A stretch of DNA of 64,000 nt, taken from the NCBI GenBank assembly GCA_963843285.1, contig CAWJJO010000020.1, positions 248,001 through 312,000 on the forward strand, given 5' to 3'. Positions within the stretch are counted from its first letter, which is position 1. Every line of letters starts with the position of its first letter. A model generated the notes under the pieces. The model did not search any database. It worked only from the letters and a program-made list of their open reading frames with translations, and was not told the DNA's origin. Below are positions 26,756 to 36,047 of the stretch, one piece after another. The position numbers and the translations under genes were made by a program. This DNA is from CAZDDB01 sp963843285. Lineage in GTDB: Bacteria > Acidobacteriota > HRBIN11 > JAKEFK01.

Positions 26756-28546
26756 ATGAAAACATCAACACAGAATTGGATTCGCCTTGTGCCGCTTCTT
26801 TGGATTCCTTTCATCCTGGCCGTCTTAAATGCGGCGGAAGATGCGGCTCATGCAAGCGCAATTCCAGTTGTACTCCAAAGTCTATATGCGCAATTGGTGT
26901 CCTGGTACCTCTGGGCCATCCTTGTTCCGGTGATCGCAATGATTGTAAAGCAAAACCCGCTGGAGACGACTTCGTGGCCCCGGCTCCTAATGGCACACTT
27001 GCCGGGGGCTGTGATTCTCGGATTCACTCAATACACAGTGGAAACGCTGATATTCCGGCTTTTTGCTTTTCCGGTAGGACAGGCCATCATTCCGATTTAT
27101 TCCTGGAAGATCATCTTGTACGTCCAGATTTCCGTCGCATTATACGCGTTGGAATATTACCGCCGGAGCCGCAACCAGCAGGTGAAGGCTTCGCAGCTGC
27201 AGTCCCGGATTGCCGAAGTTCAACTACAAAACTTGAAAGTTCAGCTTCATCCGCCAATTCTTTTTCACAAATTGCACCAGCTAAAGGAATCCATCGATCG
27301 GGATGTGGAGGCCGCTGACGATGACATCGTCCGTCTTGGAGATTTTCTTCGCTCTACGCTAACCGCTTCCGGCCTCTCCAACATTGTTCAACGGAGCGAG
27401 CTGGAGTTCATCGATCGTCGTGTTCCTTCTCCCGAATCGCCGGTTGCTCCCCGTCCACCGTGGAAGCGTTTCTGGCTGATCTTGAAAATCTGGACAGGAA
27501 TCAACTTGTTTTTCCTCTGTAGAAATCTGCTCGGCTCCTGGATCATGAACAGGCCGATGAACTGGATGATGACCAGTATGGTTTTGTACGCATGGTACGT
27601 CTGGGCTCTTTTTACCCCGTTTGTACTCTGGCTGGCATCTCGCTTTCCGCTCCGGAAACCTCAGTTGATGAAAAAGATTTTGTTGCACGCCTTCGGAAGT
27701 GGTTTTTTCTGGCTTGTAATGAACTTCCTGTTTGTGATTCCACCCTGGATTCAAAGTGCAGGACAGGCAGGCTTGGGAGAGCTGCTGATTTACAATCTGC
27801 AGACTTTCGGATTTGCGCTCGATCTCCTGATGTACTGGACCGTCGTGGGCGTCTGGCATGTAATCGACCACTATCATCGCAACAGGCAAGAAGAGATCCG
27901 CACCTGGCAGCTGGAGATGGAACTACTTCGTTCACAACTACAAGCCTTACAAATGCAGATTCATCCTCATTTCTTGTTCAATACCCTGCACTCGATCTCT
28001 GAATTGATCCACGAAGATGTCCCTGCCGCAAAAAAGATGTTGGAACGTCTGGAAAACTTCCTAAAACTCACCATTGAGAATTCAGGTGCGCAGCAGGTGT
28101 CGTTGGAAACGGAGCTTGAATTTTTACAAGATTATCTGGACCTGCAACAAATCCGTCTTCAGGATCGTCTAATTGTGAGGATGGATATCGACAAGGAGGC
28201 GATGCATCTTCTTGTTCCCAATCTGATCCTGCAACCGATTGTCGAGAATGCCATCCGGTATGGAATCGCACCGAGAATGGAGCCGGGATCGATCGAGATT
28301 CAGGCGCAGCGCAAGAACGGCACGTTGCGTCTTGAAGTTCGAGATGATGGCCCCGGAGTGCCCACTGCGGCCAGCGTTCGCATGGGATTGGGGCTATCCA
28401 ATACGCAGGCCAGACTCGAGCAACTGTACGGGAATTTGCAACATCTGGAAATTGCCAACGGTCCGGATGGCGGGCTGATGGTACGGATGGATATCCCGGC
28501 TGAAACGAACGGACAGATTCCTGCCAAACTTCAAGGAAGGTTGTAG
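26756..28546 (+). CDS. LytS/YpdA-type sensor histidine kinase with duplicated, degenerate first half
   Basis: 596 residues. Two similar halves are visible. Half one (1-200) has about four membrane helices and a coil leading to HPPILFHKLHQLKES (165-179), in which proline 167 replaces the phosphoacceptor histidine; it has no ATPase domain. Half two has further membrane helices (about 240-375), then IHPHFLFNTLHSI with His405 as the PF06580 phosphoacceptor. A HATPase domain follows (LVPNLILQPIVENAIRYGI; DDGPGVP; MGLGLSNTQARLEQLYG). It is followed 1 nt later by its LytTR response regulator. The signal is unknown. Confidence 0.92.
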   Translation: MKTSTQNWIRLVPLLWIPFILAVLNAAEDAAHASAIPVVLQSLYAQLVSWYLWAILVPVIAMIVKQNPLETTSWPRLLMAHLPGAVILGFTQYTVETLIFRLFAFPVGQAIIPIYSWKIILYVQISVALYALEYYRRSRNQQVKASQLQSRIAEVQLQNLKVQLHPPILFHKLHQLKESIDRDVEAADDDIVRLGDFLRSTLTASGLSNIVQRSELEFIDRRVPSPESPVAPRPPWKRFWLILKIWTGINLFFLCRNLLGSWIMNRPMNWMMTSMVLYAWYVWALFTPFVLWLASRFPLRKPQLMKKILLHAFGSGFFWLVMNFLFVIPPWIQSAGQAGLGELLIYNLQTFGFALDLLMYWTVVGVWHVIDHYHRNRQEEIRTWQLEMELLRSQLQALQMQIHPHFLFNTLHSISELIHEDVPAAKKMLERLENFLKLTIENSGAQQVSLETELEFLQDYLDLQQIRLQDRLIVRMDIDKEAMHLLVPNLILQPIVENAIRYGIAPRMEPGSIEIQAQRKNGTLRLEVRDDGPGVPTAASVRMGLGLSNTQARLEQLYGNLQHLEIANGPDGGLMVRMDIPAETNGQIPAKLQGRL

Positions 28547-28586
28547 TATGTCAGTCCAATTGCAGCCTCTGATAAAGGAGGAGGAG

Positions 28587-29366
28587 ATGTCTGAAAAAAA
28601 GCTGGTCAAGGTATTGATCGTCGATGACGAACCCCTGGCCTGCAGAAGAATCCGACGAATGCTTCAGGGCGATCCTGAAGTCGAAGTCACCGCAATGTGC
28701 ACAACCGGATCACAGGTGGAAAAAGCGATCGAGGAGCATTCTCCCGATCTTGTATTTCTGGATATCCAGATGCCCGGTATGGACGGTTTGACCGCGTTGA
28801 AATCGCTTCCGCCGGAAAAGACACCGCATGTGATTTTTGTTACCGCTTATGATCAATACGCGCTTCAAGCATTCGAAGTACATGCGCTCGATTACCTGTT
28901 GAAACCCTTTGATCGCGCGCGTTTTGAAGCTGCCGTAAAGCGGGCAAAATCGTTGATTTCACAGGAACGCAGCATCGGTATGAACGAAGGCATCGTATCG
29001 CTGCTGCGCAACTTGAAGGAGCGAAGAGAATACGTCAGAAGATTGGTGATCAAGGAGAACGGACGAATCTTTTTCATCAAACCCGATGAAATCGATTGGA
29101 TCGAAGCTCAAGGAAAATACGTGCACCTGCATGCGGGAAAGGAAGCCCACCTCATGCGCGAATCGATCAGCACACTGGAAGAAGAGCTCGATCCAAAACA
29201 GTTTATCCGGATCCACAGATCCACCATTGTAAATCTCGAGCGCATCCAGGAACTGCAGCCGTGGTTTCATGGTGAATATCGTGTGGTGCTGCGCAATGGC
29301 ATTCAGCTGATGTTGAGCCGCAGCTATCGCGACAAACTCCAGGAACTATTCGGCAAATCGGTATAG
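28587..29366 (+). CDS. LytTR-family response regulator
   Basis: 259 residues from the ATG at 28587, chosen because AAAGGAGG lies 6 nt upstream; an upstream ATG at 28548 lacks such a site. The receiver domain has Asp13/Asp14 and the phosphoacceptor Asp59 (LVFLDIQMPGMDGL), with Lys in LLKPFDRARF. The C-terminal LytTR DNA-binding domain (about 155-255; EIDWIEAQGKYVHLHAG, FIRIHRSTIVNLERI) binds imperfect direct repeats in known relatives. It is the partner of the preceding LytS-type kinase. Its target genes cannot be seen here. Confidence 0.95.
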   Translation: MSEKKLVKVLIVDDEPLACRRIRRMLQGDPEVEVTAMCTTGSQVEKAIEEHSPDLVFLDIQMPGMDGLTALKSLPPEKTPHVIFVTAYDQYALQAFEVHALDYLLKPFDRARFEAAVKRAKSLISQERSIGMNEGIVSLLRNLKERREYVRRLVIKENGRIFFIKPDEIDWIEAQGKYVHLHAGKEAHLMRESISTLEEELDPKQFIRIHRSTIVNLERIQELQPWFHGEYRVVLRNGIQLMLSRSYRDKLQELFGKSV

Positions 29367-29373
29367 GAGAAGA

Positions 29374-29446
29374 AACCACAAAGGCACTAAGGCACGAAGA
29401 AAGGAATTCGCTTTTTTATCCTTCGTGTCTTTGTGCCTTTGTGGTT
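29374..29446. repeat. Dispersed inverted repeat between convergent genes (family B), possible bidirectional terminator
   Basis: Arms AACCACAAAGGCAC/GTGCCTTTGTGGTT are perfect over 14 bp, with a second 7-bp pairing inside (CACGAAG/CTTCGTG). The tsaE stop codon lies in the right arm. Position between convergent genes suits a terminator in both directions. Confidence 0.7.
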
Positions 29447-29867
29447 AATCCTCTCTTTCGATGATGCGATCATTTTGATCACCGTGTGAAAAGTGAAGTG
29501 TGATGTGGTCACGCGGCGCATATTTCTGAAGCCGGTCTGCCCATTCGATCAAAACCAGATCGTCCCCCGTAAGGATATCGAAGATTCCTGCCTCGAAGAT
29601 GTCTTCTTCCTTTTCAAGACGGTACAGATCGATATGGTAGATCTTTGGCTTTGATCCATATTCACGGACCAGTGTAAACGTCGGGCTCTGCACATGCGAA
29701 CCTCGGAGGCCGAACGCTTCGACAAATCCGCGCACAAAGGTAGTTTTCCCGGAACCCAAGGGACCGATCAAGCAGATCTTTTCGTTTCCCCGAAGAGTAC
29801 CCGCGAACTGGGCTGCGTAGGTGCGTGTTTCCGGTTCAGAAGTTGAAATGAATGTTGAGGTACTCAT
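29445..29867 (-). CDS. tsaE: tRNA threonylcarbamoyladenosine biosynthesis ATPase TsaE
   Basis: 140 residues. TsaE is the ATPase of the TsaBDE complex that makes t6A37 in ANN-decoding tRNAs. The Walker A motif is in IGPLGSGKTTFVRGF and the switch/Walker B area in IYHIDLYRLEKEEDIFEAGI; LVLIEWADRL is the conserved C-terminal motif. It overlaps the 3' end of nnrD by 32 nt, and its stop lies in an inverted repeat. Confidence 0.93.
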   Translation of the reverse strand: MSTSTFISTSEPETRTYAAQFAGTLRGNEKICLIGPLGSGKTTFVRGFVEAFGLRGSHVQSPTFTLVREYGSKPKIYHIDLYRLEKEEDIFEAGIFDILTGDDLVLIEWADRLQKYAPRDHITLHFSHGDQNDRIIERED

Positions 29868-31398
29868 CCTCGAGATCCTTCCGGGTACGCGTGAGATGTA
29901 CTGCTTTGTTCCAGTAATTCAAAATATCCATCGCGTTGAGAGCTTGCTGAGGATACTCGGCTTCGAATAGATTCGCAACAAAACCGTGCAGGAAGACGCC
30001 GCAAACCGCCGCATCGATTGTGGCAAGCCCCTGTGCGAGAAAGCCGGCAAGCACACCGGTAAGGATATCGCCGGTCCCGCCGCTTGCAAGAGCCGGCCCG
30101 CCGGTGAGATTGATCCGGACCCGCCCTTCCGGATCCGCTAGAACAGTCCGGTAGCCTTTCAGTACAACAATGGACTGCGTTTCAGAGGCGAGCTTTTTTG
30201 CTGCTCCGATCCTGTCCTTCTGAATTTCTTGTGTTGTGGCTCCGAGCAATCTGGCCATCTCCCCCGGATGTGGTGTCAGCAGCGTGCTCAGCGGCTTCCG
30301 CTTTCGTAAGACAGACAGGTCACGAGCTGCCAGATTGAGTCCATCCGCATCGATCACAAGAGCACAACGAATCTCAGGAACAATCTGTTGAAAAAAAGCC
30401 TTCGTATCTTCGGCAGTTCCCATCCCCGGACCGATCGCAACCGCGCTCTTCCCTTCCAGAAGACGCAACACATCAACTCCAGCTTTCGTGTCAAAGTAGT
30501 TCGGATTTCCGGGAGCCGGTTCGGTCATGATCTCCGGACCAAGGGTCGCGATCACGGGCTGCACTGCGGAAGGGGAAATCACTGTGACCAGGCCTGCTCC
30601 GGATCGAAGCGCCGCTTTTCCCGCCATGTATGCGGCTCCACTCTTGCCGGTCGAACCGGCGACAACCGCTGCGTGGCCGAAGCTTCCTTTGTGACTGTCC
30701 GGTTTCCGGTGTGGCAGCAAACGGCGCAGATCATCGCTGTGTACGATACTCGTAGTAGATGTTGCGGGAATTCCGATGTCCACCACGTACGTTTCGCCAC
30801 ACATCCGGCACGCGGGCGACAGAACATGGCAATACTTGAGCGCGGCAAGGGCCACAGTCACCTGCGCACGAATGGCAGGACCCAACAACTCGCCTGAATC
30901 GCTAGAAACTCCCGAGGGCACATCGATCGAGATTACTTCCTTGCCTGATTGATTGATCTTCTGCACTGCTCCGGAAAATATGCCGTCCAGAGGCTTGGAG
31001 AGTCCGGTGCCAAAGAGCGCGTCGATCACCAGATCGGAATCAGAAAGGCAGGATTCGAGCGCGGAAACATCTTCCAACTCCCGGCAGGAAACACCGGCGT
31101 CGATTGCTCTGCTCCAGTTTTCAGCAGGATCCGCCTTCAAGTCCTTAGCGCGTCCCAATAAAAGCACGACAGGACTCCAGCCCCGTTGCTGGAGCAAGCG
31201 TGCGGTAGCCATTCCATCGCCGCCATTATTCCCTTTGCCGCACACCACACAAAGCGGACGCGGCATTGGATTCCGGGCGACAATGACGTCCGCAACCCTT
31301 GCGGCGGCATTCTCCATCAGCACGAGCGAAGGAATGCCAAGATCTTGAATCGCATGCGCGTCCGCGGCGCGCATCTCGTCTGAATTCAAAACGTACAT
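29836..31398 (-). CDS. nnrD: Bifunctional NAD(P)HX epimerase/dehydratase
   Basis: 520 residues. The N-terminal YjeF domain (about 1-210; VVCGKGNNGGDGMATARLL) epimerises damaged hydrated NAD(P)H. The C-terminal ribokinase-like domain (about 225-500; HKGSFGHAAVVAGSTGKSGA, LLTPHPGEMARLLG, ASGGTGDILTGVLAGFLAQG) dehydrates it with ADP or ATP. It is a nicotinamide-nucleotide repair enzyme. The order nnrD-tsaE is common in bacteria. Confidence 0.95.
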   Translation of the reverse strand: MYVLNSDEMRAADAHAIQDLGIPSLVLMENAAARVADVIVARNPMPRPLCVVCGKGNNGGDGMATARLLQQRGWSPVVLLLGRAKDLKADPAENWSRAIDAGVSCRELEDVSALESCLSDSDLVIDALFGTGLSKPLDGIFSGAVQKINQSGKEVISIDVPSGVSSDSGELLGPAIRAQVTVALAALKYCHVLSPACRMCGETYVVDIGIPATSTTSIVHSDDLRRLLPHRKPDSHKGSFGHAAVVAGSTGKSGAAYMAGKAALRSGAGLVTVISPSAVQPVIATLGPEIMTEPAPGNPNYFDTKAGVDVLRLLEGKSAVAIGPGMGTAEDTKAFFQQIVPEIRCALVIDADGLNLAARDLSVLRKRKPLSTLLTPHPGEMARLLGATTQEIQKDRIGAAKKLASETQSIVVLKGYRTVLADPEGRVRINLTGGPALASGGTGDILTGVLAGFLAQGLATIDAAVCGVFLHGFVANLFEAEYPQQALNAMDILNYWNKAVHLTRTRKDLEDEYLNIHFNF

Positions 31399-31422
31399 AA
31401 ATGTACAGATTTGTACAAAACG

Positions 31423-32448
31423 TTAATACTGAACCGGGAATTTGCGTTCTTCCGATACATTCGAAATCCGGTCCTGAACCAGCACCGATAATTCGTACTG
31501 GCCGGCCGGAGCCTGCAACGCCGGGAGCTCAACGGAAATCTCTTTCATCTCACTGTACGTCTTGGCATCCCACGAAAAACTTGCCGTATGCTCATTCTGA
31601 GAAACAATGGTCTCTCCTTTTTTCAGTTGCTGGCGAAAATAGAATTCGGCAAATACTTTCACCCCGTCATCATAAACAGGAGCATCTTCCGCGCTGATCA
31701 CAGCCTGGACCCGCGGAGGATTCCCGGGCTCAATTCGGACATCAAACCGGATCTGCGCCACACCGAATTTTTCCGTGCTGGTCACAGAGGTTAGAAGCTC
31801 TTTGTAATCCTTTTCTTCGTCAATCACGTTTGCTTTCGCCGTATCGACAAACGCGGTCTGCACTAGGCTGGGAATGGTCTGATACCGGAACGAGCTGTCC
31901 ATTTCGCGCTGCTGTTCCGCAAAATAGTCACCAGGATCCGGATTCGGAGGCAACAAGACATACTTCAGATCGTGGAATTCAAACATCAGCGCCTCATTTT
32001 TTGGAATCGCGCTGGACGGGATCTTGTCGTATACCCAGAGAAGCGCCGGACGTGAGGAGTCAGCAACCGACCGTTTCTCTTCGCGTGACGGCGGGCCAAA
32101 CAGGACGTACACCTGGCCGCGGGCTGTAGACCAGCCGGGAGTTTGACCTTCCGCATAGTTCTGATCCGCATATTCCACTCTGCGGTAAAACTCTTCCTTG
32201 AACTCGTTTTCCCGCGTGCGCAAGATCGGGTCGCGACGCGCCCAGAAAATCTTGATGAACTGCATCTTCTCTTCGGGCGTTTGCAGTTTCTTGTAAACAT
32301 CCTTCTCCTGATCCGTCAGCAGCAAACTCACGGGCCCTTTCAACCAGGAATCAATATTGGATTTCAGGTCCTGCCAGCTCACAGGTGTATCAGCAATTGC
32401 AAACCCCGCCAATATCAGAAATGTCACAAATACTTTGTTGATTCTCAT
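31423..32448 (-). CDS. GWxTD-domain secreted protein
   Basis: 341 residues. A signal peptide (VFVTFLILAGFAIAD) precedes the GWxTD domain. The family hallmark is partly altered: PGWSTARGQVYVLFGPP carries Ala where the usual Asp stands. FIKIFWARRDPILRTRENEF is another typical block. The C-terminal part is beta-rich, with acid patches. GWxTD proteins occur mainly in Acidobacteriota, Bacteroidota and relatives, and their function is not known. It overlaps the HAD gene by 4 nt. Confidence 0.88.
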   Translation of the reverse strand: MRINKVFVTFLILAGFAIADTPVSWQDLKSNIDSWLKGPVSLLLTDQEKDVYKKLQTPEEKMQFIKIFWARRDPILRTRENEFKEEFYRRVEYADQNYAEGQTPGWSTARGQVYVLFGPPSREEKRSVADSSRPALLWVYDKIPSSAIPKNEALMFEFHDLKYVLLPPNPDPGDYFAEQQREMDSSFRYQTIPSLVQTAFVDTAKANVIDEEKDYKELLTSVTSTEKFGVAQIRFDVRIEPGNPPRVQAVISAEDAPVYDDGVKVFAEFYFRQQLKKGETIVSQNEHTASFSWDAKTYSEMKEISVELPALQAPAGQYELSVLVQDRISNVSEERKFPVQY

Positions 32449-33101
32449 CGCGCCTCCTCAAACAAAAATCGGTCAAAATCCATTACTGAGGTAAAAGTAT
32501 AGTCAGGGAACACCAAAAGGTCATTCTTGACCGGGTAGACACCCCATTGCGCCAGAACAGCTACCGCGCCCGCTCCCTTTCCCGCGGCAACATCCGAAGA
32601 CGCATCACCGGCGACGATCGTTTCCTGAGATGGAATTCGCATTTGGCGCATCGCCATCAATACACCTTCAGGATCCGGTTTCGGATGAGCGACAAGATCC
32701 CCGGTAATCAGGACATCAAAGAGTTCCAGGATTCCGGCATGCTGAAGACAGAACCTCGAGCTTTTCATGCTTCCGCCCGTGAAAAGTCCGATTTTGCATC
32801 CGCTTGCATTGAGCCTCACCAGCAGATCACGAATTCCCGCGAAAAGATGGATCTCTGTGATGTGCTCAGTATAATACCGGTAGAAACGATCAAACGCCTC
32901 TGCTTTGTGTTCCGGTGCGACAAACGCACCCATCACTTCCGGTTCCGCCGGACCAAATGCCGCAAACCATTCTTCGTTTGTGGGACGTTTGTCGGTGAAC
33001 GGTTGGATCCCACAGTTGAAAGATTGAAGAATGAGGGAAAGCGAATCAAACAGCGTCCCATCTCGATCGAAGATGATCCCTTTCCACTTCATAGCTTTCA
33101 T
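32445..33101 (-). CDS. HAD-family phosphatase (phosphoglycolate phosphatase-like)
   Basis: 218 residues from the ATG at 33101; the longer frame to 33152 reads through a GC-rich repeat. Motif I is IIFDRDGTLFDS (nucleophile and acid Asp), motif II Thr in IGLFTGGSMKSS, motif III Lys in PKPDPEG and motif IV VAGDASSDVAAG. The helical cap is type C1. The substrate is unknown; Gph/PpaX-like enzymes act on phosphoglycolate or pyrophosphate. Translation is coupled to the GWxTD gene by a 4-nt overlap. Confidence 0.88.
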   Translation of the reverse strand: MKAMKWKGIIFDRDGTLFDSLSLILQSFNCGIQPFTDKRPTNEEWFAAFGPAEPEVMGAFVAPEHKAEAFDRFYRYYTEHITEIHLFAGIRDLLVRLNASGCKIGLFTGGSMKSSRFCLQHAGILELFDVLITGDLVAHPKPDPEGVLMAMRQMRIPSQETIVAGDASSDVAAGKGAGAVAVLAQWGVYPVKNDLLVFPDYTFTSVMDFDRFLFEEAR

Positions 33102-33108
33102 TCGAATG

Positions 33109-33183
33109 TGGAGCCGGCAGGCGTCTCTGCCCGCCGGAACGTGATTTACCACTTGTTGCGGGCACGGAGGCCCGCGGCTCCAT
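33109..33183. repeat. GC-rich dispersed inverted repeat (family A)
   Basis: Imperfect arms TGGAGCCGGCAGGCG...CTGCCCGCC and TGCGGGCACGGAGGCCCGCG lie between scpA and the HAD gene. It resembles the copies at 19911 and 51456. Frames through it encode the false N-terminus seen in the longest HAD frame. Confidence 0.7.
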
Positions 33184-33196
33184 AATTTGCGAGAAA

Positions 33197-33916
33197 TTAC
33201 TGGCGGTAGATCAGGATGTCGCCAAAGTGCTCTCCCTGGAAAATACGCAGCATGTTCAACCGGATCATTTCCAGGATTGCGAGAAACAAGACGATCATCT
33301 CTATCCGCGCATCCAGGTTTCGTGTATATTCCGACAGGCTGACATGTTCGTGCTTTTCCAGATACTCGCTCAGCTCCTGAATCTTCTGCTTCACCGTAAA
33401 CTGGTCCGGTTCGATTGCCAGCGCCGCGCGCTTCTGCGTCTTTTTCAACAACAGGGCAAACGCATGGACAAGATCGTACAGATTCGCTTCCACGAGCTCT
33501 TCGCGATCGGCCTCTGGATCATACAGCGGAGGTCGCGCCCAGTACAGCTCGTTTTCACCTTCCAGACCTTTGAAATGCTGAGCTGCCATCTTGAACTTTT
33601 GATACTCAACCAGCTGTTCAACAAGAGGCCTGCGCAGATCCTCTTCTTCCATCCCTTCTTCGGAAGGTGGTTTCGGAAGTAACATACGGATCTTCAATTC
33701 AATCAACTGCACTGCCATCAAAATGAATTCCGCGGCAAGATTGAGATTGAGTTCCTGCAATAGGTCCAGATGATCCAGATACTGCTGCGTGATGTTCGCA
33801 ATCGGAATATCATAGATGTTAATCTCATCCTTGTGGATGAGATACAGCAGCAGATCGAGCGGCCCTTGAAAGACTTCAAGGTCAATGATGTGTTGCGAGG
33901 AAGTTGTTTCGGTCAC
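33197..33916 (-). CDS. scpA: Segregation and condensation protein A
   Basis: 239 residues. ScpA is the kleisin that bridges SMC heads with ScpB during chromosome condensation. DLEVFQGPLDLLLYLIHKDE and INIYDIPIANITQQYLDHL form the N-terminal helical domain, and the C-terminal winged helix ends in VIFLAILEMIRLN-like sequence. It overlaps the M50 protease gene by 4 nt. scpB is not in the window. Confidence 0.94.
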   Translation of the reverse strand: MTETTSSQHIIDLEVFQGPLDLLLYLIHKDEINIYDIPIANITQQYLDHLDLLQELNLNLAAEFILMAVQLIELKIRMLLPKPPSEEGMEEEDLRRPLVEQLVEYQKFKMAAQHFKGLEGENELYWARPPLYDPEADREELVEANLYDLVHAFALLLKKTQKRAALAIEPDQFTVKQKIQELSEYLEKHEHVSLSEYTRNLDARIEMIVLFLAILEMIRLNMLRIFQGEHFGDILIYRQ

Positions 33917-34605
33917 AAAATTCCTTCCAAAGGAATATCACGAATTCTAAAAATTCCAGCAAAAAAGGATATCACACCCCAGATGAGGGCGCCGAATGCC
34001 GGTGTGTAAAACAAAATCAGAAGAATGATGAATCCATAGGGGCGAAGTTTTCCATAAGCGTGCGCCCATTCATCCGGCAGCAATCCTTCCAGGACGCCGC
34101 TTCCGTCCAGCGGAGGGATTGGTAACATATTAAACGCAGCGAGCATCAGATTAACCAGGATTCCCGTTTCAAAGACATAGCAAAACAGAACTGCGACACG
34201 ATCGGATTCGTTCAATATTCCATCCCGGGAAACAAAAAACCAGGCAATGTGCCAGAGTACCGCAAGGAACGCGACCGTGAGAATGTTACTCACCGGGCCG
34301 GCGCCGCTTACATACATGCTGTCTCTTCTCGGATTTCTAAAATTCATCGGATTCACGGGTGTCGGGCGCGCCCATCCTATGAGCGGAATTCCCGTCAGAA
34401 AAACCATGAAAGGGAAGATGACTGTCCCTATAATATCGATGTGATTCGCGGGATTCAGCGAGATACGATCCTGGAGCTTTGCAGTCGGATCACCGAATTT
34501 CCATGCGGTCCAGGCATGAGAACTCTCGTGCACCGATGCAGAAATCAGGAAAAAGGCGTATTGAATCAGGAATTGAACAAAATCGATGGCGTGCAGTGGT
34601 CTCAT
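33913..34605 (-). CDS. Site-2 protease family (M50) membrane metallopeptidase
   Basis: 230 residues, five to six transmembrane helices. The zinc motif HESSH (residues about 26-30, in SASVHESSHAWTAWKFGD) and the third-ligand motif NMLPIPPLDGSGVL are present. Other typical blocks are NPANHIDIIGTVIFP and SGAGPVSNILTVAFLA. It belongs to the YwhC/SREBP-like M50B group without a PDZ domain. Substrates unknown. It overlaps gatA and scpA by 4 nt each. Confidence 0.92.
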   Translation of the reverse strand: MRPLHAIDFVQFLIQYAFFLISASVHESSHAWTAWKFGDPTAKLQDRISLNPANHIDIIGTVIFPFMVFLTGIPLIGWARPTPVNPMNFRNPRRDSMYVSGAGPVSNILTVAFLAVLWHIAWFFVSRDGILNESDRVAVLFCYVFETGILVNLMLAAFNMLPIPPLDGSGVLEGLLPDEWAHAYGKLRPYGFIILLILFYTPAFGALIWGVISFFAGIFRIRDIPLEGIL

Positions 34606-36047
34606 GACAATTCCGGCAACTGTATGGGATGCTCCCTCATATAAAGGGACGCAAGTTGAAACATCCGCGTTTCATCCAGCGAATTCCCAATCACCTGCAA
34701 ACCGATGGGAAGTTTCGCGGAGCTGAATCCGCAAGGAATCGAAATCGCAGGAAGCCCGGCAAGATTCAGTGTCACAGTGTAAATATCCGAAAGATACATA
34801 GCAAGAGGGTCTTCCACCTTCTCCCCCAACTTGAATGCAGTAGTCGGTGAAGTTGGAGTACAGATCAAATCCACTTCCTGAAAGGCGCTGCTGAAATCGC
34901 GGGCAATCAGACTACGGACGCGGGACGCTTGCATGTAATAAGCATCGTAGTAACCCGAGCTCAACGCAAACGTTCCCAGCATGATCCGCCGCTTGACCTC
35001 CGCGCCAAATCCTTCCGCGCGAGTTTGTCCGTACATGGACCGTAACAATCCATCCCCGCCTTTGCGCAAGCCATATCTCACTCCGTCAAACCGGGACAGG
35101 TTCGCAGACGCTTCAGCGGTTGCCACAACATAGTAGACAGCGATCGCATATTTGGTGTGCGGAAGCGAGATTCTTTTCAACGTAATCTTGCCGGTATTTT
35201 CCATCCACCCGAGCGCTTTCTGGACGGCCGCAGCGACCTCTGGATCGATTCCCTCTCCAAAGTATTCTTCGGGAACTCCGACGCGCAAGGGTTCCATCTT
35301 CGGAATCAGGGAAGGATAATCGGGGACCTCCGCCGAAGAGCAAGTGGAATCGAGGGGATCGGCGCCCGCAATCACCTTCAAGAGCAGCGCGGCGTCTTCC
35401 ACGGAACGTGCCAGAGGGCCGATGCAATCCAGGCTGGAACCAAATGCTACTAATCCGTATCTACTAACGCGTCCGTAAGTCGGCTTCAGACCCACCATCC
35501 CGCAGAGCGCCGCGGGCTGCCGGACCGATCCTCCTGTGTCCGAACCGAATCCGCCGAATGCAAAACCGCAGGCTACTGCTGCGGTCGAACCACCCGAGGA
35601 TCCGCCCGGAGTGCATTCCAGATTCCAGGGATTTCGGGTCAGCTGGAACGCGGAATTTTCTGTGCTCGATCCCATGGCGAACTCATCGCAGTTGGTCTTG
35701 CCCAGGATCACGGCTCCCGCTTGCTTCAAGCGCAAAACCATTGTCGCATCATACGGCGGAATGTAGCCTTGCAAAATTTTTGAAGAGCAAGTCGTTTCGA
35801 TTCCTTTCGTAGAGAGATTGTCTTTCAAGACCACAGGAACGCCGGCGAGCGGTAAATCCAGATTTGCCTGGGCTGCGGCTGCTGCTTTCAAAGCGCCTTC
35901 ACGATCCAAACGTAAGAACGCGCCGATCCGTGAATCGTACCGATCGATTCGATCCATCTCTGCGCGACAAATGTCCACGGGCGTAACAGATTTTTGCCGG
36001 TACGCCCGCAGCAAATCGTGGATCGTTGCTCCCAGCACATCGTTCAT
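34602..36047 (-). CDS. gatA: Asp/Glu-tRNA(Asn/Gln) amidotransferase subunit A
   Basis: 481 residues, standard for GatA. It supplies ammonia by hydrolysing glutamine so that GatCAB can convert Glu-tRNA(Gln) or Asp-tRNA(Asn). The amidase signature triad is visible: Lys in VVLKDNLSTKG, Ser in GGSSGGSTAAVACG and the Ser in GSDTGGSVRQPAALCG. The stop and start codons overlap neighbouring genes by 4 nt. gatB is not in the window. Confidence 0.96.
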   Translation of the reverse strand: MNDVLGATIHDLLRAYRQKSVTPVDICRAEMDRIDRYDSRIGAFLRLDREGALKAAAAAQANLDLPLAGVPVVLKDNLSTKGIETTCSSKILQGYIPPYDATMVLRLKQAGAVILGKTNCDEFAMGSSTENSAFQLTRNPWNLECTPGGSSGGSTAAVACGFAFGGFGSDTGGSVRQPAALCGMVGLKPTYGRVSRYGLVAFGSSLDCIGPLARSVEDAALLLKVIAGADPLDSTCSSAEVPDYPSLIPKMEPLRVGVPEEYFGEGIDPEVAAAVQKALGWMENTGKITLKRISLPHTKYAIAVYYVVATAEASANLSRFDGVRYGLRKGGDGLLRSMYGQTRAEGFGAEVKRRIMLGTFALSSGYYDAYYMQASRVRSLIARDFSSAFQEVDLICTPTSPTTAFKLGEKVEDPLAMYLSDIYTVTLNLAGLPAISIPCGFSSAKLPIGLQVIGNSLDETRMFQLASLYMREHPIQLPELS

